From NCBI GenBank assembly GCA_026314275.1, contig CP111109.1, positions 2,418,001-2,482,000 on the forward strand: 64,000 nt of DNA. The letters run 5' to 3'. A program made the translations under genes and the position numbers. This document shows positions 1 through 8,830 of this stretch, piece by piece. This DNA is from JAGOEY01 sp017997515. GTDB lineage: Bacteria; Pseudomonadota; Gammaproteobacteria; Burkholderiales; Burkholderiaceae_C. Numbering within the stretch: the first letter of the stretch is position 1; each line of letters starts with the position of its first letter. The notes under the pieces were generated by a model that did not search any database, was not told the origin of the DNA, and worked only from the letters and a program-made list of their open reading frames with translations.

Positions 1-1
1 C

Positions 2-301
2 AGCCGCCCGCTGGTGGGCTACTACCTGGAGTTCGACGTGGCCATGCTGAACCGGGTGCTGTTCCCCATGCTGGGGGTACGGTTGCCCCAGCCGCAGATC
101 GAGGTGTCGGCGCTGTACTACGACTACAAGTTCCGCCAGCTCGACGCCCACCAGAAAGACCGCAGCATCGACCTGCGCTTCGCCACGCTGATGCACGACC
201 TGGACCTGCCCGAGCGCGAGGCCCACAACGCCCTCAACGACGCGGTGATGGCCGCGCTGGCCTTCACCAAGCTGCGGCATCTGTTGGGGCTGTCACAGTA
301 G
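2..301 (+). CDS. 3'-5' exonuclease, DnaQ/DEDDh type, C-terminal fragment
   Basis: The reading frame is open from the window edge and ends in a stop at 301, so only the last 99 residues are present. The C-terminal stretch AHNALNDAVMAALAF carries the His-x4-Asp of the ExoIII motif of DEDDh exonucleases, and EFDVAMLN fits the ExoII region. Such proteins remove nucleotides from 3' ends, as in DNA polymerase III epsilon or related proofreading exonucleases. The 3' end overlaps the convergent downstream gene by nine bases. The true start and any other domain lie outside the window, so the exact subfamily is not known. Confidence 0.75.
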   Translation, partial: SRPLVGYYLEFDVAMLNRVLFPMLGVRLPQPQIEVSALYYDYKFRQLDAHQKDRSIDLRFATLMHDLDLPEREAHNALNDAVMAALAFTKLRHLLGLSQ

Positions 302-2974
302 TTTCACTGCCAGCCGGAAATCCGGGTCTTCATCGAAGTGTTTGATCTGGAAGCCCAGGTTGCGCATCAGCTTGAGCATGTTGCCGTTGTTCGCCAGGAT
401 CAGGCCTTCGATCTGCGCCAGCCCCTTGTTGCGGGCGAATTCGATGATGGACAGCATCAGCCGCGAGCCCAGGCCCTGGCCCGCGAAGTCGTCGGCCACC
501 AGCAGCGAGAACTCGCAGCTCTTGGTATCGGGGTTGGTCACGTAGCGCGACACACCAATGACCCGTTCGGTATCGATGAACGCACCGTCGGGGCCGGTCT
601 TGCGTTCGCGGTGTACGGCCACCAGGGCCATCTCGCGGTCGTAGTCGATCAGGGTGAAGCGGGCCAGCATACGTGCGGGCAGCTCGGGCATGGACGAGAC
701 GAAGCGGAAGTAGCGGCTCTCGGTTGACAAGCCCTTCACCAGCCCCTGCAGCATGCTGGCGTCGTCCGGGCGCACCGGGCGCACGGTGTAGACACCACCG
801 CCGCGCAGCGGCCATTCCTGCTGGAAGTGGGACGGGTAGGGCAGGATGGGCAGGTGGCCGTAGTGCTGTCCATGTGCGGGCGCGGGCTGGATGACGATAC
901 GTGCGTCCACCGCCAGCGCGCCCGACTCGTCGAGGATGATGGGGTTGATGTCCATCTCGCGCAGCTGGGGCAGCTCACACACCATCTCGGACACACGCAG
1001 CAGCACGTGCTCCAGCGCCGCCATGTCGATGGGCGGCGCGCCGCGCCACTCACCCAGCGTGGCAGCCACACGGGCACGCTGCACCAGGCTGCGTGCGAGG
1101 AACTGGTTGAGTGGTGGCATCTCCATGCTGCGGTCGCCGATGAGTTCGATCATGGTGCCGCCGGCGCCGAAGGTGATGACCGGGCCGAACAGGTCGTCGG
1201 TGACGAGGCCGATGTACAGCTCGCGGCCACGCCGCTGGGCCGACATGTTCTGCACCGTCACGCCGTTGATGCGTGCGTCGGGCCGCAGCTGCGCCACGGT
1301 CTTGACCATGTCGTTGTAGGTGTCGCGCACCTGCGTGGCGTTGGGGATGTTGAGCGCCACACCCTGCACGTCGGACTTGTGCGGAATGTCGGGTGAGTCG
1401 ATCTTCAGCGCGGACGGGTACCCCAGCTGGGTGGCGATCATCATCGCCTCGTTGGCGCTGCGGGCCAGGATGGTCTTGGTGACAGGGATGTGGAAGGCCG
1501 CCAGCAGAGCCTTGGACTCCAGCTCGGTGAGGATGTTGCGGCGCTCGGCCAGCACACTCTCGATCAGCAGGCGGGCACCCTCCACATCGGGCTTGGCCAG
1601 GTGGGACAGCGGTGGTGGTGTTTGCTGCAGCAGCTGCTGGTTCTCGTGGTGGGTGGCGATGTTGGAGAAGGCGTCCACCCCTGCCTCGGGTGTGCGGAAG
1701 GTGGGGATACCCGCCGCGTTGAGCAGGCTGCGCGCCTCGCCCACACTGGCCTCTCCCATCCAGCAGGTGAACAAGGGCTTACCCACCGACTTGTGTATCT
1801 GCACCAGGGCCTGCGCCACGCGGCTGGGATCGGCCCCAAGTTTGGGGGAGTAGATCACCAGGATGCCGTCGATGTTCGGCGCACGGCTGGCGGCCTCAAC
1901 GGCGGCGGTGAAGTGTTCGGGGGCGGCGTCTTCTGCCAGGTCGATCAGGTCTTTCAGCGACGCCTGAGGCGAGAGCTTGGGGGCGAGGGTGGCGATACCC
2001 TGCGCATCGAGGCGGCCCAGCTGCAGCTGCAGCTCGTTGGCCCAGTCGGCGGCCAGCACACCGGGGCCGCCGCCGTTGGTGACCACGGCCAGGTGGCGGC
2101 CCGAAGGCTGGTAACGCGAGGCCAGGCAGCGCGCGGCCGAGAACAGCTGCGAGAAGGTGCGCACTCGCACCGCGCCAGCACGGCGCAGGGCGGCGTCGAA
2201 CACGTCGTCGCTGCCGACGATGGCACCCGAGTGGGTCAGCGCCGCCTCGTTGCCGGCCGGTTTACGCCCTGCTTTGAGAACGATCACCGGCTTGGCGCTG
2301 GCGGCGGCCCGCAGGGCACTCATGAAACGGCGGGCATTGCGGATACCCTCCAGGTAAATGACGATGCTGTGGGTGTGGATGTCGGACGCCAGAAAGTCCA
2401 GCGCATCGGCAATGTCCAGCGCGGTATTGGGCCCCAGTGACACCACGGCTGAGAAACCCACGCCGCTGCGCTGCGCCCAGTCGAGCGTGGAAGCGGTGAG
2501 CGCACCCGACTGCGACAGCAGCGCCAGCGGCCCGGGTTTGGCCAGGGTGCCGATGATGCTGGCGTTGAGATTCTGGTGCGGCCGCTGGAAGCCGTTGCAG
2601 TTGGGGCCCAGCAGGTGCAGCTGGTGGCGTTTGGCGGTGGCGTGCAGGCGGCTGGCGGCTTCGGCGTTCAGCCCCGAAGAGATCACCAGCGCCGCGCGGC
2701 ATTTGATGCGCCCGGCCACTTCCAGTGCGTTGTCGATCTCGTCCACCGTGGGCAGCGCGATCACCGCCAGCTCGGCGCGCGACTGCGCCAGCTCGGCCAG
2801 CGTGCCGGTCATCCGGATGTCCACGAAGCGTAGCTCACCCGTGTAGCCATTGGTGCGCAGTTGATCGGCGACGTGCCGCGCCAGGCCGGGCTCCAGCGCG
2901 TCGGGGTCGAGGCCCCCGGCAAACACCACAATGGATGCGGGATTAAAAAGGGGCTGCAGAAAGTGCTTTTCCAT
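293..2974 (-). CDS. Pat-type bifunctional protein: NDP-forming acyl-CoA synthetase plus GNAT acetyltransferase
   Basis: The 893-residue protein has the order of the PatZ/Pat family. A CoA-binding and succinyl-CoA-ligase-like region fills about residues 1-460. An ATP-grasp domain follows (about 480-690), and a GNAT domain ends the protein (about 725-890, motif VADDFAGQGLGSRLM). Pat enzymes acetylate lysines of metabolic enzymes such as acetyl-CoA synthetase. The position of the phosphohistidine of ADP-forming synthetases is occupied by His248 in ALTHSGAIVGSD. As I recall, some enterobacterial Pat proteins have lost this residue, so the synthetase half here may still be active. The next gene upstream encodes an HDAC-family deacetylase, and acetate uptake genes lie beyond it. 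Confidence 0.88.
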   Translation of the reverse strand: MEKHFLQPLFNPASIVVFAGGLDPDALEPGLARHVADQLRTNGYTGELRFVDIRMTGTLAELAQSRAELAVIALPTVDEIDNALEVAGRIKCRAALVISSGLNAEAASRLHATAKRHQLHLLGPNCNGFQRPHQNLNASIIGTLAKPGPLALLSQSGALTASTLDWAQRSGVGFSAVVSLGPNTALDIADALDFLASDIHTHSIVIYLEGIRNARRFMSALRAAASAKPVIVLKAGRKPAGNEAALTHSGAIVGSDDVFDAALRRAGAVRVRTFSQLFSAARCLASRYQPSGRHLAVVTNGGGPGVLAADWANELQLQLGRLDAQGIATLAPKLSPQASLKDLIDLAEDAAPEHFTAAVEAASRAPNIDGILVIYSPKLGADPSRVAQALVQIHKSVGKPLFTCWMGEASVGEARSLLNAAGIPTFRTPEAGVDAFSNIATHHENQQLLQQTPPPLSHLAKPDVEGARLLIESVLAERRNILTELESKALLAAFHIPVTKTILARSANEAMMIATQLGYPSALKIDSPDIPHKSDVQGVALNIPNATQVRDTYNDMVKTVAQLRPDARINGVTVQNMSAQRRGRELYIGLVTDDLFGPVITFGAGGTMIELIGDRSMEMPPLNQFLARSLVQRARVAATLGEWRGAPPIDMAALEHVLLRVSEMVCELPQLREMDINPIILDESGALAVDARIVIQPAPAHGQHYGHLPILPYPSHFQQEWPLRGGGVYTVRPVRPDDASMLQGLVKGLSTESRYFRFVSSMPELPARMLARFTLIDYDREMALVAVHRERKTGPDGAFIDTERVIGVSRYVTNPDTKSCEFSLLVADDFAGQGLGSRLMLSIIEFARNKGLAQIEGLILANNGNMLKLMRNLGFQIKHFDEDPDFRLAVKLL

Positions 2975-2984
2975 AGTGTTGGCT

Positions 2985-3074
2985 CACCCCCAGGCTTCGC
3001 TGCGCTCCCGCCAACCCCCTTGCAGGGGGCGATACCAGCAGCCCGGCAAAGCCGGTTCTGCGGTATCTGCTGGT
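2985..3074 (+). repeat. Dispersed double-hairpin repeat, family 1, copy A
   Basis: One of seven related intergenic copies in the window. It contains the conserved opening CCCCCAGGCTTCGC, a hairpin with arms CCCCCT and AGGGGG, a second hairpin CCGGCAAAGCCGG, and the closing segment GCGGTATCTGCTGG. It fills most of the gap between the Pat-type gene and the deacetylase gene. Confidence 0.8.
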
Positions 3075-3149
3075 ATTTCAGTGCGGTGCGTAGCGATTGC
3101 CCGGTAGTGATCTTTCGTGTGTTGTCCAAATTCAAGAAGCAGAGGCAAC

Positions 3150-4079
3150 TCAGTCCGCGCCGATCAAAACCTTCACATGGGCGGCGGCGCTGCGTGCCAG
3201 GGGGTTCATCACATAACCGCCTTCCAGGCAGGAAATGATGCGGCCCTGGGCATGTTTGCGGGCCAGGTCCAGCAGGCGCTGGGTGACCCATTCGTAGTCG
3301 GCGTCCACCAGGCCCAGGTTGCCCATGTCGTCTTCGCGGTGGGCGTCGAAGCCTGCTGAAATATAGACCAACTGCGGGCGGAAGGCCTCCAGCGCGGGCA
3401 TCCAGACCTCATCCACCAGCGTGCGGAATTCGCTGCTGCCGGTGCGGGTGTCCATGCCCACGTGCAGCATGTTGCGGCCCTCGGGGTGTTCGTCACCGGT
3501 GAGTGGGTACAGGCCTTTCTCGAACAGCGAGCACATCAGCACCCGGTCGTCGCCGGCCAGGATGTCGGCGCTGCCGTTGCCGTGGTGTACGTCGAAGTCG
3601 ATCAGGGCCACACGTTCCAGCCCATACACGTCCAGCGCATGGCGGATGCCAACGGCCACGTTGTTGAAAAAGCAGAAACCCATACCGGCCGCACGTTCGG
3701 CATGGTGGCCCGGCGGGCGCACGTTGCAGAACGCAGTGCTGACCTCTCCCTGCAGCACCAGGTCGGTGGCCAGCACGGCGGCACCGGCCGAGCGCAGGGC
3801 GGCCTGCAGGGTGTGGGGGTTCATCACGGTGTCGGGGTCAAGCCGCGCATAACCTTCGGTGGGGGCACAGTCCTGCAGTGTGCGCACATAAGCGGCCGAG
3901 TGGGCGCGGCCCAGCTGTTCTTCGCTGGCCAGAGGTGCGTCGTAGGGCAGCATGAAGTCGCGGTAACCCTTGACCAGCAGCATGTCGGCAATGGCGTGTA
4001 TGCGCTCAGGGCATTCCGGATGGTCGGGGCCCATTTCGTGTTTCAGGCAGTCTGCGTGGGTGATGTAGGCGGACAACAT
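3150..4079 (-). CDS. Histone deacetylase family protein (acetoin utilization/acetylpolyamine amidohydrolase type)
   Basis: The 309-residue protein has the zinc deacetylase signature. RPPGHHAE carries the paired catalytic histidines at about 125-126. DFDVHHGNG (161-169) and GFDAH (243-247) supply metal ligands, and EGGY near the C-terminus carries the active-site tyrosine. Members remove acetyl groups from lysine side chains or acetylpolyamines in the cytoplasm. The start MLSAYITHAD is chosen because the family begins there; the open frame runs 44 codons further upstream without conserved sequence. It is transcribed in the same direction as, and just upstream of, the Pat-type acetyltransferase gene. 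This suggests paired acetylation and deacetylation, but the substrate is not known. Confidence 0.88.
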   Translation of the reverse strand: MLSAYITHADCLKHEMGPDHPECPERIHAIADMLLVKGYRDFMLPYDAPLASEEQLGRAHSAAYVRTLQDCAPTEGYARLDPDTVMNPHTLQAALRSAGAAVLATDLVLQGEVSTAFCNVRPPGHHAERAAGMGFCFFNNVAVGIRHALDVYGLERVALIDFDVHHGNGSADILAGDDRVLMCSLFEKGLYPLTGDEHPEGRNMLHVGMDTRTGSSEFRTLVDEVWMPALEAFRPQLVYISAGFDAHREDDMGNLGLVDADYEWVTQRLLDLARKHAQGRIISCLEGGYVMNPLARSAAAHVKVLIGAD

Positions 4080-4165
4080 GGGTGGGTTTTGTCTCTGGAT
4101 CTGGATGTTATGGGGTTCACTGTAGACGTTAAGTGTCCCCTGGTCTTGATGTGGGTCAACGGCAC

Positions 4166-4190
4166 AAAAAAACCGGGCGCGAGGCCCGGT
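4166..4190 (-). terminator. Rho-independent terminator after actP
   Basis: Read on the minus strand, arms ACCGGGC and GCCCGGT close a five-base loop and are followed by seven T. It lies about 36 bases past the actP stop codon. Confidence 0.85.
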
Positions 4191-4226
4191 TTCTGTGGTA
4201 ACGCACCACAAGGGGCGTTGATACGC

Positions 4227-5954
4227 TCAGTGGCCCGAAGCGCCGGATGCGCCCAGCCCCGTTTCCGAACGAACCTGCTGGGCCTTGAACGCGGCACGTT
4301 CCTTGGCGGCCTGCGGACTGCGGTCGAGCACGGAGAACAGCCACACACCCACAAAGCCGATGGTCATGGAGAACAGTGCGGGCGAGGAGTAGGGGAACCA
4401 GGCCGAGCCCTTGGGGTTGCCTAATGTGGCTTCCCACACCGAGGGCGACACGACGGTCAGCGCCACGGAAGAGATCAGGCCCAGGAAACCGCCGATCACC
4501 GCACCCTTGGTGGTGCAGTCTTTCCACAGCACCGAAAGGAACAGCACCGGGAAGTTGGCCGAGGCGGCGATCGCGAAAGCCAGCGACACCATAAAGGCGA
4601 TGTTCTGCTTCTCGAAGGCGATGCCCAGGATCACGGCAATCACGCCCAGCGCCAGCGTGGTCATACGCGACACCTTCAGCTCATCGGCGCTGTTGGCCTT
4701 CCCCTTCTTGATCACGGTGGCATACAGGTCGTGTGACACCGCCGAGGCACCCGACAGCGTCAGGCCAGCCACCACCGCCAGGATGGTGGCAAAGGCAACG
4801 GCCGAGATGAAGCCGAAGAAGATGTTGCCGCCGACCGCCTTGGCCACCAGCACCGCCGCCATGTTGGCCGCACCGGCACCGCCGTTGATCACGCCGGTGG
4901 TCACATCGGCGAACTCGGGGTTGGTCAGCACCAGGGTGATGGCACCAAAACCGATGATAAAAATCAGCACGTAGAAGTAGCCGATCCAGGTGGTGGCCCA
5001 GAACACCGACTTGCGGGCTTCCTTGGCATCAGGCACGGTGAAGAAGCGCATCAGGATGTGCGGAAGGCCGGCGGTACCGAACATCAGCGCCATACCGAAG
5101 CTGATGGCCGAGATCGGGTCCTTGATGAAACCACCGGGGCCCATGATCGACAGGCCCGCCTTGGCGGCGTCTTCAGGCGACTTGCCGGCGTTCAGGCCGA
5201 GCTGGGTCTTGACTTCGACGCCCTTGGCAAACAGCGCTTCAGGGCTGAAGCCGTACTGGGCCAGCACCATAAATGCCATGAAAGTCACACCCAGCAGCAG
5301 CAGCACCGCCTTGATGATCTGCACCCAGGTGGTGGCGGTCATACCGCCGAACAGCACATAGACCATCATGAGCGCACCGACGATCACCACGGCCATCCAG
5401 TATTCCAGGCCGAACAGCAGCTTGATGAGCGCACCGGCGCCCACCATCTGCGCGATCAGGTAGAAGGCCACCACCACCAGCGTGCCCGAAGCCGCGAAAG
5501 CGCGGATGGGGGCCTGCTTGAAGCGGTAACCGGCCACGTCGGCAAAGGTGAACTTGCCCAGGTTGCGCAGGCGCTCGGCCATCAGAAAGGTGATGATGGG
5601 CCAGCCCACCAGGAAGCCGATGGAGTAGATCAGGCCATCGTAGCCGGTGGCCATCACGGCCGCCGAGATGCCCAGAAAGGACGCAGCCGACATGTAGTCA
5701 CCTGCAATCGCCAGGCCGTTCTGGAAGCCGGTGATACCGCCGCCCGCAGTGTAGAAATCAGCGGCGGATTTGGTCTTGGCAGCGGCCCACTTGGTCACCC
5801 ACAGCGTGCCTGCCACGAAGATGCCAAACATGACGATGGCGGTCCAGTTGGTGGGCTGTTTGGCCACCTGGCCCAGGTCGCCACCGGCGGCCACTGCCGC
5901 GCCGGCAGCCAGACTGGCCAGCAGGGCGGCCAGGAGTTTGATCGGGGCGCTCAT
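4227..5954 (-). CDS. actP: Cation/acetate symporter
   Basis: The 575-residue inner-membrane protein belongs to the sodium:solute symporter family. It opens with a cleavable-looking signal segment (cleavage near AAVAAGG) and then has about 13 hydrophobic segments. GGGITGFQNGLAIAGDYMSA is typical of ActP, which takes up acetate and other short monocarboxylates with a cation. The start ATG overlaps the stop of the DUF485 gene by four bases, the usual arrangement of the yjcH-actP pair. A terminator follows. The C-terminal tail is hydrophilic. Confidence 0.93.
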   Translation of the reverse strand: MSAPIKLLAALLASLAAGAAVAAGGDLGQVAKQPTNWTAIVMFGIFVAGTLWVTKWAAAKTKSAADFYTAGGGITGFQNGLAIAGDYMSAASFLGISAAVMATGYDGLIYSIGFLVGWPIITFLMAERLRNLGKFTFADVAGYRFKQAPIRAFAASGTLVVVAFYLIAQMVGAGALIKLLFGLEYWMAVVIVGALMMVYVLFGGMTATTWVQIIKAVLLLLGVTFMAFMVLAQYGFSPEALFAKGVEVKTQLGLNAGKSPEDAAKAGLSIMGPGGFIKDPISAISFGMALMFGTAGLPHILMRFFTVPDAKEARKSVFWATTWIGYFYVLIFIIGFGAITLVLTNPEFADVTTGVINGGAGAANMAAVLVAKAVGGNIFFGFISAVAFATILAVVAGLTLSGASAVSHDLYATVIKKGKANSADELKVSRMTTLALGVIAVILGIAFEKQNIAFMVSLAFAIAASANFPVLFLSVLWKDCTTKGAVIGGFLGLISSVALTVVSPSVWEATLGNPKGSAWFPYSSPALFSMTIGFVGVWLFSVLDRSPQAAKERAAFKAQQVRSETGLGASGASGH

Positions 5955-6289
5955 TTGCTGGCCTCCTTCAGGATTTCTGCGGTCAGACGGTCGTACTCGC
6001 CGTTGGCACGGCGCACGTAGATTCCGGTGATGACGATGGTGAAGATGATCACGCCCATACCAATCGGGATACCCAGCGTGGTGACGCCGGCACCGATGGG
6101 CTGCGCGAGGAAGGGCTTGTTGAAGGCGATCAGTGCGATGTAGCCGTAATAGACCACCAGCATCAGCACAGTCAGCATCCAGCCGAAGCCGTTGCGTTTG
6201 CGTTTGAGCGCGTGGTACTTGGGGTTGGCCTCGATGCGGGCCACCATGGTGTCAATGGCGGGGCGCGCATCCTCGGTGGTTTTTTTCAC
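5951..6289 (-). CDS. DUF485 membrane protein, ActP partner (YjcH-like)
   Basis: This 112-residue protein has a basic N-terminal region followed by two transmembrane segments (WMLTVLMLVVYYGYIALIAF and IGMGVIIFTIVITGIYV), the plan of the DUF485 family. It is translated just before ActP with a four-base overlap, as in the yjcH-actP operon. The GTG start at 6289 is preferred because AAGGAG lies eight bases upstream of it; the upstream ATG of the same frame lacks such a site. Its biochemical role is not established; it is thought to assist or accompany acetate transport. Confidence 0.88.
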   Translation of the reverse strand: MKKTTEDARPAIDTMVARIEANPKYHALKRKRNGFGWMLTVLMLVVYYGYIALIAFNKPFLAQPIGAGVTTLGIPIGMGVIIFTIVITGIYVRRANGEYDRLTAEILKEASK

Positions 6290-6428
6290 GTTGTGTCTCC
6301 TTGGGGGAACAGGGGGGAAGCCGTTGGTGCAGAACATCCCTGGGACTTAGCTGCACTGCAGCAATCTTCTGCGTCCGCACTGACCCGCGCCTGACGCTGC
6401 ACTGACCCCGGGCTTACAAAATCCGGTT

Positions 6429-6456
6429 TTGCCCTCGGGGGAATGCAGGGTAAATA
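6429..6456 (+). promoter_or_regulatory. Possible sigma-70 promoter for the MFS gene
   Basis: TTGCCC and TAAATA are separated by 16 bases, about 105 bases upstream of the MFS start. The match to consensus is partial, so this is a weak prediction. Confidence 0.3.
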
Positions 6457-6560
6457 CGTAATTTTTTGTAATGAAGATGTCAGAAAACGGTCAGCATCGC
6501 CCCCAAAAATGGGAGGCAGCCTTCATACCGGGGGCTGTATTAAAAATACTGGAGACACAC

Positions 6561-8225
6561 ATGGCAACTGCAGCCTCAGCCGGGACCGTTCCCGGGCCGA
6601 TGACGCCGGAAGAGAAGAAGGTGATTTTTGCCTCTTCGCTAGGCACCGTTTTTGAGTGGTACGACTTTTACCTGTACGGCACCCTGGCCGCGATCATTGG
6701 TAAACAGTTCTTCTCGAACCTCGACCTCAACTCCCAAGTCATCTTCTCGCTGCTGGCCTTTGCGGCCGGTTTCATCGTGCGGCCGTTTGGTGCACTGGTG
6801 TTCGGGCGTCTGGGCGACATGATTGGCCGCAAATACACCTTCCTGGTCACCATCCTGATCATGGGTCTGGCCACCTTCATCGTGGGCCTGCTGCCCACCT
6901 ACGCCAGCATTGGTGTGGCTGCTCCCATCATCCTGATCGGCCTGCGTATGCTGCAAGGTCTGGCACTGGGTGGTGAATACGGTGGTGCTGCTACCTATGT
7001 GGCAGAACACTCCCCCCACGGCAAACGTGGCGCCTACACCGCATGGATCCAGACCACCGCCACGCTCGGCCTGTTCCTGAGCCTGATCGTGATTTTGGGT
7101 GTGCGTACTTCGCTGGGTGAAGCCGCATTTGCCGATTGGGGCTGGCGCATTCCGTTCCTGGTGTCCATCTTGCTGTTGGCCATTTCAGTGTGGATCCGTT
7201 TGTCGCTGAGTGAATCGCCAGCGTTCCAGAAGATGAAGGCCGAGGGCAAGACCTCCAAGGCACCGTTGACCGAGTCTTTCGGCCAGTGGAAGAACCTGAA
7301 GATCGTGATTCTGGCCCTGGTCGGTCTGACGATGGGCCAGGCCGTGGTCTGGTACACCGGCCAGTTCTACACCCAGTTCTTCCTGACCGGTTCGCTGAAG
7401 GTGGACGGCGCTACGGCCAACATCCTGGTGGCAGTCTCGCTCATTATTGGCACACCGTTCTTCCTGTTCTTCGGTAGCCTGTCCGACAAGATCGGCCGCA
7501 AGCCCATCATCATGGCCGGTCTGCTGATTGCCGTGTTGACCTACTTCCCCATCTTCAAGATGCTGACCGAAGCGGCCAACCCTGCACTGGCTGCCGCGCA
7601 AGCCAACTCGCAAGTCAAGCTCACCGCCAACCCTGCCGAGTGCTCGTTCCAGTTCAACCCCACGGGTGTGGCCAAGTTCACCAGCTCGTGCGACGTGGCC
7701 AAACAGGTTCTGGCCCTGAACTCGGTGAGTTATGAAAACGTGGTGGGTACGGGTGTTGCAGTGGTCACCATCGGCGACAAGTCGATCGAGTCCTTCGCCT
7801 CCAAGGGCCTGCCAGCCGACGAAGCCAAGAAGAAGGATGCCGAATTCCGCGGTGCCATCGCTGCAGCTTTGAAGGACCACGGCTACCCCACCAAGGCCGA
7901 TCCGGCCAAGATGAACAAGCCGATGATCGTGCTGCTGCTGAGTATCCTGGTGATCTACGTGACGATGGTGTACGGGCCTATTGCCGCCATGCTGGTGGAA
8001 ATGTTCCCGACCCGCATCCGTTACACCTCCATGAGCCTGCCGTACCACATCGGCAACGGCTGGTTTGGCGGCCTGCTGCCTGCCACATCGCTGGCCATCG
8101 TGGCGCAGACCGGCAATATGTACAACGGCCTGTGGTACCCGATCATCATTGCCAGCATCACCTTCGTGATTGGTATGCTGTTCGTGCGTGAAACCAAGGA
8201 CGTGGACATCTACGCAGGCGACTGA
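6561..8225 (+). CDS. MFS transporter, metabolite:H+ symporter (MHS) family
   Basis: The 554-residue inner-membrane carrier has the two MFS loop motifs GRLGDMIGRK and GSLSDKIGRKPII after TM2 and TM8, and FEWYDFYLYG near the N-terminus, typical of the ProP/KgtP/ShiA-like MHS group. A hydrophilic insertion of about 110 residues with two cysteines lies between late transmembrane segments. It is longer than in classical MHS carriers and is probably periplasmic. The start MATAASAG is preferred because GGAGACAC lies just upstream. It is divergent from the actP operon, so a carboxylate substrate is plausible, but the sequence does not prove one. Confidence 0.85.
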   Translation: MATAASAGTVPGPMTPEEKKVIFASSLGTVFEWYDFYLYGTLAAIIGKQFFSNLDLNSQVIFSLLAFAAGFIVRPFGALVFGRLGDMIGRKYTFLVTILIMGLATFIVGLLPTYASIGVAAPIILIGLRMLQGLALGGEYGGAATYVAEHSPHGKRGAYTAWIQTTATLGLFLSLIVILGVRTSLGEAAFADWGWRIPFLVSILLLAISVWIRLSLSESPAFQKMKAEGKTSKAPLTESFGQWKNLKIVILALVGLTMGQAVVWYTGQFYTQFFLTGSLKVDGATANILVAVSLIIGTPFFLFFGSLSDKIGRKPIIMAGLLIAVLTYFPIFKMLTEAANPALAAAQANSQVKLTANPAECSFQFNPTGVAKFTSSCDVAKQVLALNSVSYENVVGTGVAVVTIGDKSIESFASKGLPADEAKKKDAEFRGAIAAALKDHGYPTKADPAKMNKPMIVLLLSILVIYVTMVYGPIAAMLVEMFPTRIRYTSMSLPYHIGNGWFGGLLPATSLAIVAQTGNMYNGLWYPIIIASITFVIGMLFVRETKDVDIYAGD

Positions 8226-8233
8226 TCTGAAGC

Positions 8234-8315
8234 GCACCCCCGAAGCGCCTTTGGCGCTTCCCCCTCAAGGGGGCGCACCCAGTGGCCTGGCGCAGCCAGT
8301 TCCACGGGTGCCCTG
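8234..8315 (+). repeat. Dispersed double-hairpin repeat, family 1, copy B
   Basis: A diverged copy: arms CCCCCT and AGGGGG surround a two-base loop, followed by CAGTGGCCTGGCGCAGCCAG and TTCCACGGG. An extra GAAGCGCC/GGCGCTTC hairpin replaces the usual opening. It lies just after the MFS stop codon. Confidence 0.7.
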
Positions 8316-8388
8316 GTGGGGGGCTGCCTCGATTCGTGTCACTTAAAACAAGATGCTCCGGCGGCTGGGTGACGCTGCTGCCCCAAGA

Positions 8389-8424
8389 CCCCCGCAACAC
8401 CCGCTGGTGTCGCGGGGTTTTTTA
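8389..8424 (+). terminator. Rho-independent terminator
   Basis: A GC-rich stem (CCCCGC-ACACC paired with GGTGT-CGCGGGG) is followed by six T. It lies about 165 bases after the MFS gene and 30 bases before the small membrane protein gene. Confidence 0.75.
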
Positions 8425-8453
8425 TTGAAGTATTTTTTGAAGAGGAATCAGCC

Positions 8454-8636
8454 ATGTGGAAGATTGTTGTGGGCTTTGTCATTTTTGCTGCCATTTCGAT
8501 GTTTGTGATCATCAAGGGTGGTGACAAGCTGGACATGGGCGGTGAAAAACACGGCGAGCCGCTGCACACCCCCGAAGCCACGGCACCCGCACCTGCGGCC
8601 ACCCCGGCATCTGCGCCGGCCAGCGCAGCGCAGTAA
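8454..8636 (+). CDS. Small single-pass membrane protein of unknown function
   Basis: This 60-residue protein has one N-terminal transmembrane helix (VVGFVIFAAISMFVIIKGG). A short polar linker and an Ala/Pro/Thr-rich tail (residues 41-60) follow. AGAGGAA lies upstream of the ATG, and a strong terminator follows the stop, so it forms its own small transcription unit. I recognise no domain. The helix-then-Ala/Pro design suggests an envelope-anchored protein, perhaps with the tail in the periplasm. Both flanks carry regulatory hairpins, which supports its being a real gene. Confidence 0.7.
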   Translation: MWKIVVGFVIFAAISMFVIIKGGDKLDMGGEKHGEPLHTPEATAPAPAATPASAPASAAQ

Positions 8637-8644
8637 ACACACAC

Positions 8645-8666
8645 AACCCGCGAAAGCGGGTTTTTT
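8645..8666 (+). terminator. Rho-independent terminator after the small membrane protein gene
   Basis: Arms AACCCGC and GCGGGTT close a GAAA tetraloop and run into a T tract, nine bases after the stop codon. Confidence 0.92.
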
Positions 8667-8671
8667 ACGAG

Positions 8672-8736
8672 AAAAAAGTGCCTCCAGCGCCCAGCTGGCG
8701 GCCGCAATATGCTATTTATTCAATAGCATTTTGTGC
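8672..8736 (-). repeat. TGCTAT/GCGC dispersed repeat, family 2, copy 1
   Basis: Read on the minus strand it has GCTATT and AATAGC arms around a short loop, then GCGGC, a spacer, and GCGCTGGAGGCA followed by a T-rich run. It is one of ten copies of a ~65-nt element in the window and lies between the terminator of the small gene and uvrA. Confidence 0.75.
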
Positions 8737-8830
8737 TGCGCCCAGTGCCCCGGCAACACAGAGTCCCCATGGCCTACTGGCCGCGACCAGTTCCCTACAA
8801 TGATCGCCTCCTTTCAGGAAGACGCTCCAT

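Noticed and set aside
6457..6560. Possible riboswitch in the MFS leader
   Set aside because: Short hairpins exist, but no known riboswitch core was recognised.
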